A program made the position numbers and the translations under genes. A stretch of DNA of 64,000 nucleotides from Streptomyces sp. Q6 (lineage in GTDB: Bacteria; Actinomycetota; Actinomycetes; Streptomycetales; Streptomycetaceae): positions 62,001-126,000 of the forward strand of contig NZ_CP146023.1 in assembly GCF_036967205.1 (NCBI RefSeq), in the 5' to 3' direction. Positions 1 to 9,116 of this stretch are shown here, in pieces. Numbering within the stretch: position 1 is the stretch's first letter; every line of letters starts with the position of its first letter. The notes under the pieces are model-generated. The model was not told the DNA's origin, did no database searches, and saw only the letters and a program-made list of their open reading frames with translations.

Positions 1-240
1 GCCGGCCTCGTTCCAGTCCCGCAGCCGGCGCCAACACGTCATGCCCGAGCCGAAGCCGAGCTCCTGCGGGAGGTGTTCCCACTGGATGTCGGTGTGCAGG
101 ACGTACAGGATCCCGCACAGCACCTGGCGGTCCGGGACCGGCAGGCGACCGGGGTAGCGGAACCGCCGCTCCTTCTTCGGCAGCAGCGGCTCGATCCGCT
201 CCCAGAGATCATCCGGCACGATCCACGGTGAAGTCCCCAT
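1..240 (-). CDS. IS5-family transposase OrfA, partial
   Basis: N-terminal 80 residues of a DDE transposase, starting at the ATG at 240 (MGTSPWIVPDDLWERIEPLL). The motifs CGILYVLHTDIQWEHLP and GSGMTCWRRLRDWNEAG are typical of the IS5 N-terminal domain. The equivalent gene at 40226-40651 has GTG in place of this ATG. The frame runs off the left edge. Function in transposition is certain at family level; whether this copy is intact cannot be seen. Confidence 0.85.
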   Translation of the reverse strand, partial: MGTSPWIVPDDLWERIEPLLPKKERRFRYPGRLPVPDRQVLCGILYVLHTDIQWEHLPQELGFGSGMTCWRRLRDWNEAG

Positions 241-313
241 GGCTCGGACAACGCCCAACTGCCCTGTCAGGCACGGCTACCAGGCGCGATGCACCTCATT
301 GTGTTAGCCGTTC
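1..313 (-). mobile_element. IS5-family element, terminal part, cut by window edge
   Basis: This is the promoter-side end of an IS5-family (IS427-like) insertion sequence; the rest lies outside the window. Its outer terminus (296-313) matches the inverted repeat at both ends of the complete copy at 39816-40706, and the two copies are colinear and closely similar over the whole visible part. The base triplet after the tip is TAA (314-316), which fits the TNA target sites of this family. The insertion appears to have cut the coding region that resumes at 315. Confidence 0.85.
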
Positions 314-314
314 T

Positions 315-557
315 AAGGCTGCTCAGCACGCACTAGACGCAGGCAATTCCGTCCTGGTGTACAAGTTCATCGAGGCATCCACCAACTCTATGAGCACCGC
401 CCCGATGACCGGCCTGGCCGAGCAGATTCAAGCGGTCGAAGATCTCGGATGGAAGCTCGACAAGATGACTGCGGCCGAAGGCAAAGCCCTCACGGGAGAG
501 CGCATCGCCCTCATCTGCCTGTTCCGCAGAGCTGCCAGCGCCGCCGGCCAGACGTAG
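315..557 (+). pseudogene. Truncated small hypothetical gene, 3' part
   Basis: An open frame begins directly at the IS end and reads through VYKFIEASTNSMSTAPMTGL and ALTGERIALICLFRRA to a TAG at 555-557. The residue pattern (mixed hydrophobic and charged, no low-complexity run) looks like real protein, but no start with a ribosome site is visible before the IS junction, so the 5' end was probably removed by the insertion. I do not recognise the family. Confidence 0.4.
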
Positions 558-831
558 CGGCCCACACGAGGAAGTGCACATCTGCGTCTCTGCCCCCCCC
601 GTCGCTCGATGCCGTGGGCCCCACCGGTCGGCCCCAGGGTTCGAGGACTGGGGCCGACCGGGAGCAGCGGCAGTGCACCCCACCACCTCGACCTGGCAAC
701 GAACAACCAGGATGGGTGTCACGGTTCGCACGGAGCCGTGTTGACGCCGGAAGGAGCGGGCCCGACGCTCGCACATCGGGCCCGAGTGGCATCACGAGTG
801 GAGCGTGGAGCCGCTGGCCGTGGTGCTGTGC

Positions 832-2814
832 TTACGAGTCCTTCGAGACGATCACGTTCTGAGTCGTGCTCGGTCGCAGTTTGAGGCCCTGCATGGCGAG
901 GATCGAAGCGAGCCCCCACGCGATCGTGGCAAGGCCGGCCGCGACCTGACGCGCTTCGCCCGGCGTGCCTGACCACACCATGACGATGGTGGCCGCACCC
1001 CACAGCACCCAGGTCGTCCGTGCGCCCAGGCCGCCGAACAAGAAGCTCAGCCCCAGCGCCGTCGCACCGCTGGCGATCCACAGCAGATGCAGCGCGGAAA
1101 CGGACAGCGGGAGCCCCGCGGAGTGCGCGGTCAGGTACGCGTTGACCGGCTGCTCGATCGTGGCGACCACACCGTCCCAGTGCCATCCCTTGGGCGTCTG
1201 CCACGTACGTGCCGTGTGGACAACGGTGTTCGACACCACACCAGCCAAGGCGATGACGACCAGGAAGGCCCCGAGCAGGACGATCATCTTGATCCAGATC
1301 GCGGTCTCTCTCCAGCCGCCCGTCAGGGAGTCCCCCACTTCCTGCCGCCGTGCCTCGAACCATTCCCGGTCGCTCACGACAACCGGCGCCGTCATCCCCA
1401 TCACGGCCGCTGGCGCGTGGTGGGCGCGCACAGGGGCCTTGAAGTCCGCACCGAGTTCTCCGACCAGCTCCTGCACCAGGCGGACCACGCTCCGGTCGTG
1501 ACCGAAGACGGCGTAGCAGGCGCAGAGCGCGGTTGCGGGCAGGAGGGGAAACAGCCACCAGGCGCTCCACGCCACCGAGCATTGGACGCTCAGTGCGGCA
1601 CCGACTGCGGCGAGTGCGGCGCTCAGGAACCGTCCCACCCGTACGGCCATCGCCCGGGTGCTGATGGTGATGTGCCAGGGCACCGGCTCGCGGCGGAAAC
1701 CGGCGCGGAACGCCGGCCACAGCTGTGCGAGCGGGCTCCACGGGTCACTGACCAGGACGACGCCTGCCAGCATCAGTACGCCGAGGAGGAACTTCCAGCC
1801 GTCTGCGCCGGACCGGTCGGCCGCCAGGTACAGGGCCGCCGCCGACATCATGGACAGGCACCCCAGGGAGCGTCCCAGCAGATGGCAGCCGGTGCGCAGC
1901 CGGTCGAGCGTCTGCAGCGCCGTTCGGCGCGGCCCGGTCAGGCTCCATTCGTCGCTGACCGTGTCCCGACGCTGCTGGCCGTCGTTGAGGAAACCTTCCG
2001 CGGCGCGCAGGGCGTTTTCGAAGTCGGCGCGGAAGAAGGCCTCCTGCAGCTCGGCCGGCAGTGGCGGGAGCCTCGGCTCCTCGTCGGAGGCGACCGTCCG
2101 GCGGGACTGGGCTAGTTCCTCCTCGAGCTCGTCGCTGCGTTTGCGCAGCCGGGCCAGGAGGCTTTCGGTCTCGTCGCGGCTCGTCCGGGCCCGGCGCAAC
2201 TCCCTCTGCGCTGCCTGTAACTGCTCGGTGAGCTTGCGCAGGCGCTCCTCGTTCTCTTCGTTCTCCTCGTCGTACTGGTCTTCGAGGGTCGTCACCTGCT
2301 GCTGCAGTTCGGCGGTCAACCGGCTCAGGCTCAGCACGAGTTGCTGGGTCTGGCCCCGCTCCTCCATCAGCTCCTGATTGCGCTCGTGAGCCTGCGCGAG
2401 CTGTTCGTGAGCCTTCGCCGCCTGGTCCTGGGCCGTGGCCGCGACGCTCGCCAGCGATGCCGTCGAGGCACCGTCCTCCGCAGCGGGACGCGGTGCGGGA
2501 AGGTTCGGGGCGGGCTGCGGGCGCTGCGCCAAGAGATACAGCTGCATTGCCTTGTTCAAGCACGCCTGTTCCTGGCGCGGATGGGTCACGTACTTGACCA
2601 GCTTCTGGACGAAGACCCGCGGGGGCACCGTCTCGCCGCTGAGGAACGAGGAGATGTGGCTCTTGCTGTAGTTGGTGGGCTCCTGAAGGTCCCGCTGAGT
2701 CTTGCCTGCCTGTTTCACCAGGGCGCGCAGGTACCGCGCCAGCTCTTTGCTCTCGGGCGTCGCATTCTCGTGGAACGCGCCGTACCCCCGGCCGCCCGGC
2801 TTGCTCTCTGCCAT
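832..2814 (-). CDS. HTH / coiled-coil / multi-pass membrane protein
   Basis: A 660-residue protein with three parts. Residues about 23-75 form a helix-turn-helix-like domain (KTQRDLQEPTNYSKSHISSF). Residues about 130-240 are a long coiled coil rich in Glu, Gln and Arg. From about 318 to 650 there are roughly seven or eight hydrophobic segments (for example around 340-356, 393-437, 508-530 and 630-650) that should span the membrane. A DNA-binding-type N-terminus on a membrane protein suggests a membrane-tethered regulator or sensor, but no ligand or catalytic motif is visible. It starts at an ATG with a GGGAGGGG-type ribosome site just upstream. It stands alone, convergent with debris downstream and divergent from the gene at 3190. 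Function is unknown; a role in phage sensing is only an inference from the surroundings. Confidence 0.8.
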   Translation of the reverse strand: MAESKPGGRGYGAFHENATPESKELARYLRALVKQAGKTQRDLQEPTNYSKSHISSFLSGETVPPRVFVQKLVKYVTHPRQEQACLNKAMQLYLLAQRPQPAPNLPAPRPAAEDGASTASLASVAATAQDQAAKAHEQLAQAHERNQELMEERGQTQQLVLSLSRLTAELQQQVTTLEDQYDEENEENEERLRKLTEQLQAAQRELRRARTSRDETESLLARLRKRSDELEEELAQSRRTVASDEEPRLPPLPAELQEAFFRADFENALRAAEGFLNDGQQRRDTVSDEWSLTGPRRTALQTLDRLRTGCHLLGRSLGCLSMMSAAALYLAADRSGADGWKFLLGVLMLAGVVLVSDPWSPLAQLWPAFRAGFRREPVPWHITISTRAMAVRVGRFLSAALAAVGAALSVQCSVAWSAWWLFPLLPATALCACYAVFGHDRSVVRLVQELVGELGADFKAPVRAHHAPAAVMGMTAPVVVSDREWFEARRQEVGDSLTGGWRETAIWIKMIVLLGAFLVVIALAGVVSNTVVHTARTWQTPKGWHWDGVVATIEQPVNAYLTAHSAGLPLSVSALHLLWIASGATALGLSFLFGGLGARTTWVLWGAATIVMVWSGTPGEARQVAAGLATIAWGLASILAMQGLKLRPSTTQNVIVSKDS

Positions 2815-3189
2815 GACCCCTCCCCCTCAGGCCCGCCCCTGTCACACACCGGGATCAGCCTACGGATCGTCAGAATCGGGCGACAGAGCGCGACCAGGGC
2901 TTGTCCGGCCGGGTCGGCTTGCCCGGCCCAGCCCGGCCATGTCCGGCCATGTCCGGCCACGACCTGCGGAGACACCACCGGGCAACTGCCGGACAGCTTC
3001 ATCCGGGCAAAGCTCCTTTCAACGCCCCCGTCCCTCCCCGCCCCTGGAGTTGCCCGCATGACTCGCTCCGCCACTTCGTCGCCTCGCCGCACCGGCCGTC
3101 CCTCCTCCGCCCGCCGTGCCGGGCCAGGGCAGCTCGCCATCCCCACGAAACGGTCACGCTGCTCGCGCTCGCGCAGCGAACTGCCTCGC
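2815..3189. other. Divergent intergenic region
   Basis: It separates the membrane regulator (minus) from the zinc-ribbon gene (plus). It contains short direct repeats of a TCCGGCCATG-like unit around 2935-2960 that could be protein-binding sites. An in-frame ATG at 3058 would add 44 Arg/Ser-rich residues to the downstream gene; I prefer the start at 3190 because the added residues look non-native. Confidence 0.35.
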
Positions 3190-4353
3190 ATGAGCGAACT
3201 CGCTCTCGACACCAGCGACGGCCGGATCATCGACCTGCGTCGGGCGCCCGACGCCGCCTCCCGCCTGCCCCGCGGCAAGGCCGGCGGCCGCTACCGGTGC
3301 TGCGCGTGCGGAAAAACACTTATATTCAGCGGCCCGGCCACACTCCAGTCCGGCTTCACCCCGCGCTTCCGGCACGAGGGCACCGCCGCCAGCGCCGACC
3401 GGTGCGGCGCCGTCGCCGCCCACCAGGCCGACATCCAGGCCGACCTCACCGTCATCATCGACCTGCGCGACCGCCTGGTGCACGCCCTGCCCGGCGCGAG
3501 CGTCGACCTGCAGACCGATCCCCGCCTCGCCGGGCAGCGCTGGGAACTCCCGCCCGCGATCGTCGTGCGCCGCGACGACCAGATCCTCGTCGTCGAACGC
3601 CCTCGGCGCCCGCTCGCCAAGGCCACGGCCGAGGCCCGCCGCCAGCACGTGCGCACGACCTACGGAGACCAGACAGCCCACTGGTGGTTCTTCGACCGCG
3701 ACGACACGCAGCACTATGTGCCCGCAGGCACCGTCAAGGTCCGCCCGCACGGCAAGCCCGACACCCACCACAAGGTGCGCCCAACTCCCGTGCAGCGACA
3801 CCTCGTCCGCACCGGCGGCTCCGTCTGCTGGATCACAGCCGACACCGTTCTCCTCCCCTACGGCGGCCACCCCGGCACCTACCCCGCTCTCGAAGGCGAG
3901 GACTGGAGCGGCGAGATGGCCTCCTGGGCGAAGGACTGGAAGATCTCCCACCCCCACCCGGCCGACGGCGCCGCCTGGTGGGGCCTGATCCCGCTCCCGC
4001 TGCTCGCCCTCGGCCAGCAGAGCGGCTTACACCCCGCACCGGCCTTCGCGCTCATGACCGCGCTGGAGAAGGCCCAGCACGGCCGGGAAGCCCACCGCCG
4101 CCGCCTCGCCCGTCAGCACGCCCAACAACCGGCCAGCCCCGAGCAGTCCCCCGCCCCCGTCGAGCCTCCCAGCGAAGCAGACGAAGCACCGGTCGCACCG
4201 ACACCGCCGCCCGCACACGCACCCGCGCCGCCGGAACACCGGCCGGTGCCGCCGCGCCCCAGCCTGCCGCCCCCAGCCCCTGTTCGCCGCGTCCGTCCCC
4301 AAGGCCGCCGGTTCACCTGGCGACGTCTCCTGCCCCACCACTGGCGCGCATAA
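3190..4353 (+). CDS. Zinc-ribbon protein, possibly CoiA-like
   Basis: 387 residues. The N-terminal part holds a Cys cluster (YRCCACGKTLIF, about 35-46) followed by FTPRFRHEG and a further Cys at 72, the layout of a CoiA-type zinc finger in which a damaged-DNA or nuclease domain follows. The middle (about 115-160) has the pattern PPAIVVRRDDQILVVERP, which could be the beta core of a PD-(D/E)XK fold, but the full catalytic set is not clear. Residues about 310-375 are Pro/Ala-rich and probably disordered, and the tail is basic. The family call is tentative; an alternative is a plain Zn-binding DNA-associated protein. A hairpin follows directly after the stop. Confidence 0.6.
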   Translation: MSELALDTSDGRIIDLRRAPDAASRLPRGKAGGRYRCCACGKTLIFSGPATLQSGFTPRFRHEGTAASADRCGAVAAHQADIQADLTVIIDLRDRLVHALPGASVDLQTDPRLAGQRWELPPAIVVRRDDQILVVERPRRPLAKATAEARRQHVRTTYGDQTAHWWFFDRDDTQHYVPAGTVKVRPHGKPDTHHKVRPTPVQRHLVRTGGSVCWITADTVLLPYGGHPGTYPALEGEDWSGEMASWAKDWKISHPHPADGAAWWGLIPLPLLALGQQSGLHPAPAFALMTALEKAQHGREAHRRRLARQHAQQPASPEQSPAPVEPPSEADEAPVAPTPPPAHAPAPPEHRPVPPRPSLPPPAPVRRVRPQGRRFTWRRLLPHHWRA

Positions 4354-4357
4354 AAAG

Positions 4358-4376
4358 GTGTCCCTTCAAGGGACAC
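4358..4376 (+). terminator. Hairpin after zinc-ribbon gene
   Basis: GTGTCCC and GGGACAC pair around a 5-base loop a few bases after the stop codon at 4353. There is no U tract, as is common in high-GC actinobacteria. Confidence 0.5.
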
Positions 4377-4910
4377 TCCCGGCCTCGCCGTATGCGCCGC
4401 GAGGCCGGACGGCGCGCACCGGGCTGTGCTCCCACCGGCCCGGGAAGAAAGTGCAGTACACCCCGCACGGCCCGCAGACGGCCGACGGCGCGCGCCCGGT
4501 GCTGCGCCCTCGCGTACGGCCCCGGGCGTGAGTCGGCCCGCTCGTTACGGGGGGGGATACCAGCGGGCCGACGTGTTCATGCTCCCATGCGCGGAGCATC
4601 GACGATGGTGCTTGGGCACTGTCCGACGCCGTCCGGATGCCGGTCGCCCGGCGTGACCGGATGGCCGGCGTCATGGCGGCCATCGATGTCCATGGCGTCC
4701 TCGCCCTCGCCGGCTGGCAGTTCGTCGTACGCCGTGTGCTGGACGGGACCGGTGCCCGTGCCAGAAGAGTTCGCGCCGTCTACGGGAGGCGGTCGCGGTC
4801 GGCGTCGGATCCGGTCTCGGACTCCTAAGCCTGGCGCGCAAGTTCGCCGTCGGCGGCCAGTCGGACGGCGTCGCGAGCGCGGGGGTGGCCGGTCGCGTCG
4901 ACGATCCGGG
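4377..4910. other. Gene-free stretch with no recognised feature
   Basis: About 530 bases with only short, low-quality frames in all directions and no ribosome sites placed before a credible frame. It joins the zinc-ribbon gene to a transposase remnant and is probably debris from earlier rearrangement. Confidence 0.4.
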
Positions 4911-5036
4911 AGCTCACGCGACTACGAACGCCTCATCCAGCACTCCGAAGCCCACATCAACTGGGCCTTCATCACCCTCATGCCCCGCCGACTCACCCAC
5001 TCCAACAAGGCCCAACAGGCCGTCGGGCGACGCTAG
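4911..5036 (+). pseudogene. Transposase C-terminal remnant (copy 1)
   Basis: About 41 codons ending in a TAG. They include YERLIQHSEAHINWAFITLM and NKAQQAVGRR, the C-terminal end of an IS5-type DDE transposase (the conserved Glu of the DDE triad normally lies upstream of this point). The rest of the gene is missing. The same remnant, followed by the same downstream gene, is found inverted at 36299-36460, so the whole block was duplicated. Confidence 0.6.
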
Positions 5037-5055
5037 TTCGCATGCACCCCCGCCA

Positions 5056-5304
5056 TCATGTCGCGGTGGACGGCGGCTTCCAGCCCGGCGGCGCCGACTC
5101 GACCAATTCGAGCTCCTCGTCGAGATACATCTCGCCGCCGGCCAGAGGGAAGTCGACGAGGAGTTCCCCGGTGGAGACGCGCGTCATCACTGTGCCCACC
5201 GGGTCTTCAGGATGGTCTGTCTTTTCCCGTGGCCGCACCCGATCTCCCGGTGCGAAACGCCACTGACTGGAACGTCCGGTCAGTCGTCCTTCTTCGCGAG
5301 ACAT
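5056..5304 (-). CDS. Small conserved hypothetical protein (copy 1)
   Basis: 82 residues, ATG at 5304 with a GGAAGGGA ribosome site upstream. The sequence MSREEGRLTGRSS, RFAPGDRVRPREK, GTVMTRVSTGELLVDFPLAG and MYLDEELELVES suggests a small beta-barrel such as a KOW/SH3-like fold (GD-x-V-RP, GTV repeats). It has a near-identical paralogue at 36030-36278. Preservation of both copies with mostly conservative differences argues that it is a real gene. Function unknown. Confidence 0.65.
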   Translation of the reverse strand: MSREEGRLTGRSSQWRFAPGDRVRPREKTDHPEDPVGTVMTRVSTGELLVDFPLAGGEMYLDEELELVESAPPGWKPPSTAT

Positions 5305-5469
5305 GTGTCGCGTCCCTTCCCCCGGACTGGCCCTTGCTCTAGTACGCCGTGATGATGCCCTTCTGCCCCAGATTCTTCCCATGGAAGGTGAAGTCCGCGT
5401 AGTCAACGAACACGCGGTACGTGCGCTTCTCTGACCCTTGCTTATACGGGTGACGGTAGACGCCCCCGG

Positions 5470-5727
5470 ATCCTGGCCGAGGCCGAACGGACCATCGACC
5501 GCGCACTCGACCGCCGCACCCGCCCCGTCCTCCTGGTCAGCCAGGCTCAGCAGCTGCGCAGCGACGGCCTGCAGAACCTGTATGGCACCTGGCACGCCGC
5601 CGCCGACCGCCACCGGCCCTTCCCCCTCATCCTCACCGGCACCCCCCCTCACCACCGTCCTGAAACGACCCGCCCTCGACTGCTTCCACGGACTCCCCCA
5701 CACCCACTACCGCATCGAACAGCGCTG
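5470..5727 (+). pseudogene. Frameshifted ATP-binding protein fragment (TniB-like)
   Basis: Reads PVLLVSQAQQLRSDGLQNLY and then FPLILTG in one frame, and continues as LTTVLKRPALDCFHGLPHTH in the next frame after a shift near 5640. The pattern of a Walker B-like strand (LLVSQAQ) followed by a sensor strand ending in LTG resembles the AAA+ helpers of transposons (TniB/IstB type). The N-terminal P-loop part is absent. Just before it, at 5341-5440 on the minus strand, is another short decayed frame (VFVDYADFTFHGKNLGQKG). Confidence 0.4.
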
Positions 5728-5766
5728 AGACAGCACGCCAAAAGTCCGGCTGAGCCGGCCCCTTGT

Positions 5767-6351
5767 TCACCGGTCGACGGACGCCACCTGGTGCAGACCC
5801 GTCTCGGCCATGATCTGCGCCACCGTTTCCTCCAGCGTGCTGCTCCCGTCGATGAGGGTCTCTATACCCCCCGGCAGCAGATCCCGTTCGCGGTACCAGT
5901 CGGCGAGGTGCCTTTCGGTGACCTGCGCGAGGTAGTCGGCATCGGGTTTGGTCGCATGCCGTACGAAGGTCTCGCGCAGCGCCACGTCCAGGTAGTAGCA
6001 GCGGGAGACACCCTGGTGGTCGCGGACCAGGTCCTCGAGCATCGCCCCGTACCGGTCCGCGTACAAGATGCCCTCAACGACCGTATGGAAGCCGTGAGCA
6101 AGGGCGTAGCGGGCGGTGACGTCGATCAGCCCGATGTTGGCGCCACCGGGCCGGTCGCGTTCGCGCAGCACAACCCTGCGCAGGTTGTCCTGGGCGACGA
6201 TCGCGAGGTTGCGGCCGAAGGCCTCGCGGAGCCCGGCCGCAATGGACGACTTTCCCGATGCGCTGTTGCCGCGCAGGATGATCAGGCGCGTTTCGTTAGT
6301 TCCGACCACGTCCGACACGCTATCCGCGACCGCTGACATCACCGCCGCCAC
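5767..6351 (-). CDS. P-loop kinase-like ATPase (AAA_33 type)
   Basis: 194 residues. A Walker A motif GNSASGKSS lies near residue 29, in the context RLIILRGNSASGKSSIA that is typical of small zeta-toxin/AAA_33-type kinases. The motif QDNLRR follows at about 54, and TVVEGILYADRYG near 90 gives the second acidic strand; the C-terminal helix region includes DADYLAQVTERHLADWY. Such proteins phosphorylate small molecules, sometimes antibiotics or sugar nucleotides. The first ATG is used here; a second ATG five codons later is possible. It is transcribed alone and points away from the YaaC-like gene. Confidence 0.75.
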   Translation of the reverse strand: MAAVMSAVADSVSDVVGTNETRLIILRGNSASGKSSIAAGLREAFGRNLAIVAQDNLRRVVLRERDRPGGANIGLIDVTARYALAHGFHTVVEGILYADRYGAMLEDLVRDHQGVSRCYYLDVALRETFVRHATKPDADYLAQVTERHLADWYRERDLLPGGIETLIDGSSTLEETVAQIMAETGLHQVASVDR

Positions 6352-6563
6352 AGCAGATTGCCGCGCCCCAACACGTGATTCGTGCCCCCTACCGGGATGC
6401 GAAGGCCAGCCGCCGATGGCCGCCTCGTTTGCCTTCGATCACAGGGAGTTCGTACGCGCGGATCTGCTCGTCGGTGACCAGCGTCCACTCCCTGCCCTTG
6501 CGCTGATCAGTCGCTTGATGCGGAGGCCCTCCAACGCCCTCGGCTGTTAGGTAACGTCCCACC

Positions 6564-7589
6564 ATGTATATGCAGATAGACCCCGTTGAGGCGTGGGAGA
6601 GGCTGCGGGCCAGTCGTTCCGACCGACCGGGACGAGCGAGCAGTGGGGCGCGAGCCAAGACGTACACCACGGCTCTGGAACAGGCGCAGCAGATGTTCAA
6701 GGCAGCCGAGGTGGTGGGCCCGCAGACCCGTCCCTTGCTGGTGTTCTACGGCCTGAGCCAGGCCGGCAGGGCGATCGCGGCTGCGGCCGTCGACCTCAAG
6801 GGCGAGGACTGGAACCTGAACTCTCACGGCATCCACGCGTCGGGCTACCACATGGATTTCGCCGACATCGAGATCCGTACCGATCCTGTGGGTACTGCCG
6901 GCAGCTTCGTGCGGCTCAGCCAGCTGCTGCAGTCGCCGGTCTGGGGCAACGACACGGTCGTGCGTCTGGAGGAGGTGTGGGACACCCTCCCCGGCAACTT
7001 GCAATACCCGCTGACCGATCGGAAGCGCTTCACTCCCCTGTACGCCAGCACGGACGTCATCACAGGCATCGACTTCCACCCGCTGCTCACCGTGCATGTC
7101 GGCAACTTCCTGGATCGCGTCGTGGATGCCGGCAGCCGCACGGCTCTCGACGAATTCCTGCAGAACTACCCCGGCGCCGCCGGATATGAGGACTTCGTCC
7201 GTCGCGGGCCGGGAGCCGACGCCGAGCCGACTTTCGAGCGGCACCAGCCGAACGCCGGCTGGCTGTCCATTCACTGGAGAATGCCCGCGGAGAAGGGCAC
7301 CCAAGAGGAGCGCCTGGAACGCCTGTCGTCGATGACCCGCCCGTACGCCGGGCACCGCTACTTCTTCCCCGCCGTCACGGGCCTGTCCCGTGAACTCCAC
7401 CCGCTGATGGCCTGGTGGGCATTGCTGTACGCGCTGTCGATGCTCGCCCGCTACCAGCCCGCCCAGTGGGCGCACCACATCAACGTGGACAACAGTCAAC
7501 GCGCGGTGCCCATCGAAAAGATCCTGGAACAGGCCATGGAACACCTGCCCGTACTGATCGCGGACACCATCGAGCACGTCGCCGCCTGA
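6564..7589 (+). CDS. YaaC-like protein
   Basis: 341 residues, soluble. The N-terminal region (WERLRASRS, then YTTALEQAQQMFKAAEVVGP and RPLLVFYGLSQAGRAIAAAA) matches the YaaC-type pattern, in which a coiled stretch is followed by an all-helical domain. The C-terminal half contains HPLMAWWALLYALSMLARYQPAQWA, also typical. Family members are widespread in Firmicutes and actinobacteria and have no settled biochemical role; some lie in defence islands. The ATG at 6564 gives the full-length family start. The adjacent IS110 remnant begins about 100 bases downstream. Confidence 0.7.
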   Translation: MYMQIDPVEAWERLRASRSDRPGRASSGARAKTYTTALEQAQQMFKAAEVVGPQTRPLLVFYGLSQAGRAIAAAAVDLKGEDWNLNSHGIHASGYHMDFADIEIRTDPVGTAGSFVRLSQLLQSPVWGNDTVVRLEEVWDTLPGNLQYPLTDRKRFTPLYASTDVITGIDFHPLLTVHVGNFLDRVVDAGSRTALDEFLQNYPGAAGYEDFVRRGPGADAEPTFERHQPNAGWLSIHWRMPAEKGTQEERLERLSSMTRPYAGHRYFFPAVTGLSRELHPLMAWWALLYALSMLARYQPAQWAHHINVDNSQRAVPIEKILEQAMEHLPVLIADTIEHVAA

Positions 7590-7689
7590 CCCGAGACGCC
7601 GAACCTGTGCCCATGCGCGCAGCGGCATCTGCTCGCCCCCCGTTACCTCCTTCGTGGCTCCGCAATGGGGCTACCAGCCTTCGGGTCCG

Positions 7690-9110
7690 GCATGACTTCC
7701 CCCTCCTGTCGCGGTTGATGATCCGGGGGGTGGTGTCACCGGGTCCGAAGGCATCGACGGACCGCTGATGAGGGGCTTGAGCACCGGCTTCACCCAGGCC
7801 GGAAGAGCTCTCCGTAACGTGGATGTGGCAGCTCGGTGCCCTGGCAAGGTCGGACGAAAGCGTGATGGAGGGGCCTGCACGTGATCGACACCGGCGACAT
7901 CGACGTCTTCCTCGGCCTGGACGTCGGCAAGGGCGAACACCACGCCACCGCCGTCACCACGGCCGGCAAGAAAGCCTTCGACAAGCGGCTGCCCAACACC
8001 GAACCCAAGCTCCGCGAGCTGTTCGCGAAACTGAAAGCCAAGCACGGGACGGTGCTGGTCGTGGTCGACCAGCCGGCCTCGATCGGTGCCCTGCCGCTGG
8101 CGGTCGCCCGCGACATGGGCTGTCCGGTCGCCTATCTGCCCGGTTTGACGATGCGGCGGATCGCCGACCTCTATCCCGGCGAGGCCACGACCGACGCGAA
8201 GGACGCGTTCATCATCGCGGACGCGGCCCGCGCGATGCCGCACACGCTGCGGGCGATCGACGGCGAGGACGAGACGATCGCCGAGCTGGAGATGATCGTC
8301 GGCTTCGACGACGACCTGGCCGGCGAGGCACCCAGGGTCGCGAACCGGCTGCACGGCCTGCTGACCCAGATCCACCCGTCCCTGGAACGCGTGATGGGGC
8401 CACGGTTGCAGCACCCGGCCGTCCTCGCGCTGCTGGAACGGTTCGGGTCACCAGCACAGATCCGCAAGGCGGGACATCGGCGGCTGGTCACGCTGCTGCG
8501 ACCGAAGGCGCCGAGGATGGCCGAGCGGCTGGTCGAGGAGATCTTCGCCGCGCTGGACGAGCAGACCGTTACGGTCCCCGGGACCGAGGCGGCCGCGCTG
8601 ATCGTCCCGAGCCTGGCCGGCTCGCTGTCGGCCGCGCTCGACCAACGCAAGCTGCTGGCCGGGCGGATCGAGGAACTGCTGGAGGCCCACCCTCTAATGC
8701 AGTGCGGAGCGGATGCCTCGGAACCTTCTGACCGATGAGGTCCGCCTTGAAGACAGGCACCGGCTCCGCGGCGGCCTTTGTGGTGGTTGGTGGGCGTCGG
8801 GATGACTCCGAACCCTCTTCGGCACATCGATGCCTACGCGGGCCTCGCCCCCGCGACCCGTAGTTCAGGCTCTTCGATCCGCGGCGAACAGCCATCCCGC
8901 AGGGGAAACAAGCAGCTCAAACGGGCTTTCTTCCTCTCCGCGTTCGCTTCCCTGGGCGACCCAGCATCGCGGGCCTACTACGACAAGAAGATCGCCCAGG
9001 GCAAGCACCACACCCAGGCCCTGCTCTGCCTCGCCAGACGCCGGGCCGACGTCCTCTTCGCCATGCTCCGCGACGGAACCTTCTACGAATCCCGGCCAGC
9101 CACTGTCATC
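7690..9110 (+). mobile_element. Degraded IS110-family element
   Basis: Includes about 190 bases of upstream non-coding DNA, an IS110 transposase frame, an interrupted segment at about 8700-8815 and the transposase C-terminal domain. IS110 elements carry no terminal inverted repeats, so the exact ends cannot be placed by eye. In IS110 relatives the upstream non-coding end can encode the bridge RNA; here 7690-7880 is the region to examine for it. Confidence 0.6.
7881..9105 (+). pseudogene. IS110-family transposase, internally disrupted
   Basis: GTG start at 7881. The N-terminal RuvC-like DEDD domain is well preserved: VFLGLDVGKGEHHA (first acidic residue), VLVVVDQPASIG, and the DAKDAFIIADAARAM motif at about 110. 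The frame runs to a TGA at 8736-8738 after HPLMQCGADASEPSDR, which does not belong to the family. The C-terminal Tnp_20 domain resumes in another frame (HIDAYAGLAPATRSSGSSIR, then SRRGNKQLKRAFFLSAFASL). The missing stretch covers the helix-hairpin-helix part before LAP. It is most likely inactive. Confidence 0.75.
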
Positions 9111-9116
9111 AGTCAT

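Noticed and set aside
719-1741. Long minus-strand open frame opposite in phase to the membrane protein
   Set aside because: It lies within the 832-2814 gene in another frame, is Arg/Gly/Pro-rich and has no family features; a GC-driven shadow.
2901-5036. 711-codon plus-strand open frame
   Set aside because: It overlaps the zinc-ribbon gene in another frame and is dominated by Arg/Pro; only its last 41 codons (transposase remnant) are real.
6389-6565. 58-codon minus-strand frame between the kinase and YaaC-like genes
   Set aside because: It overlaps the YaaC start by two bases, has no ribosome site and no family match; too weak to call.
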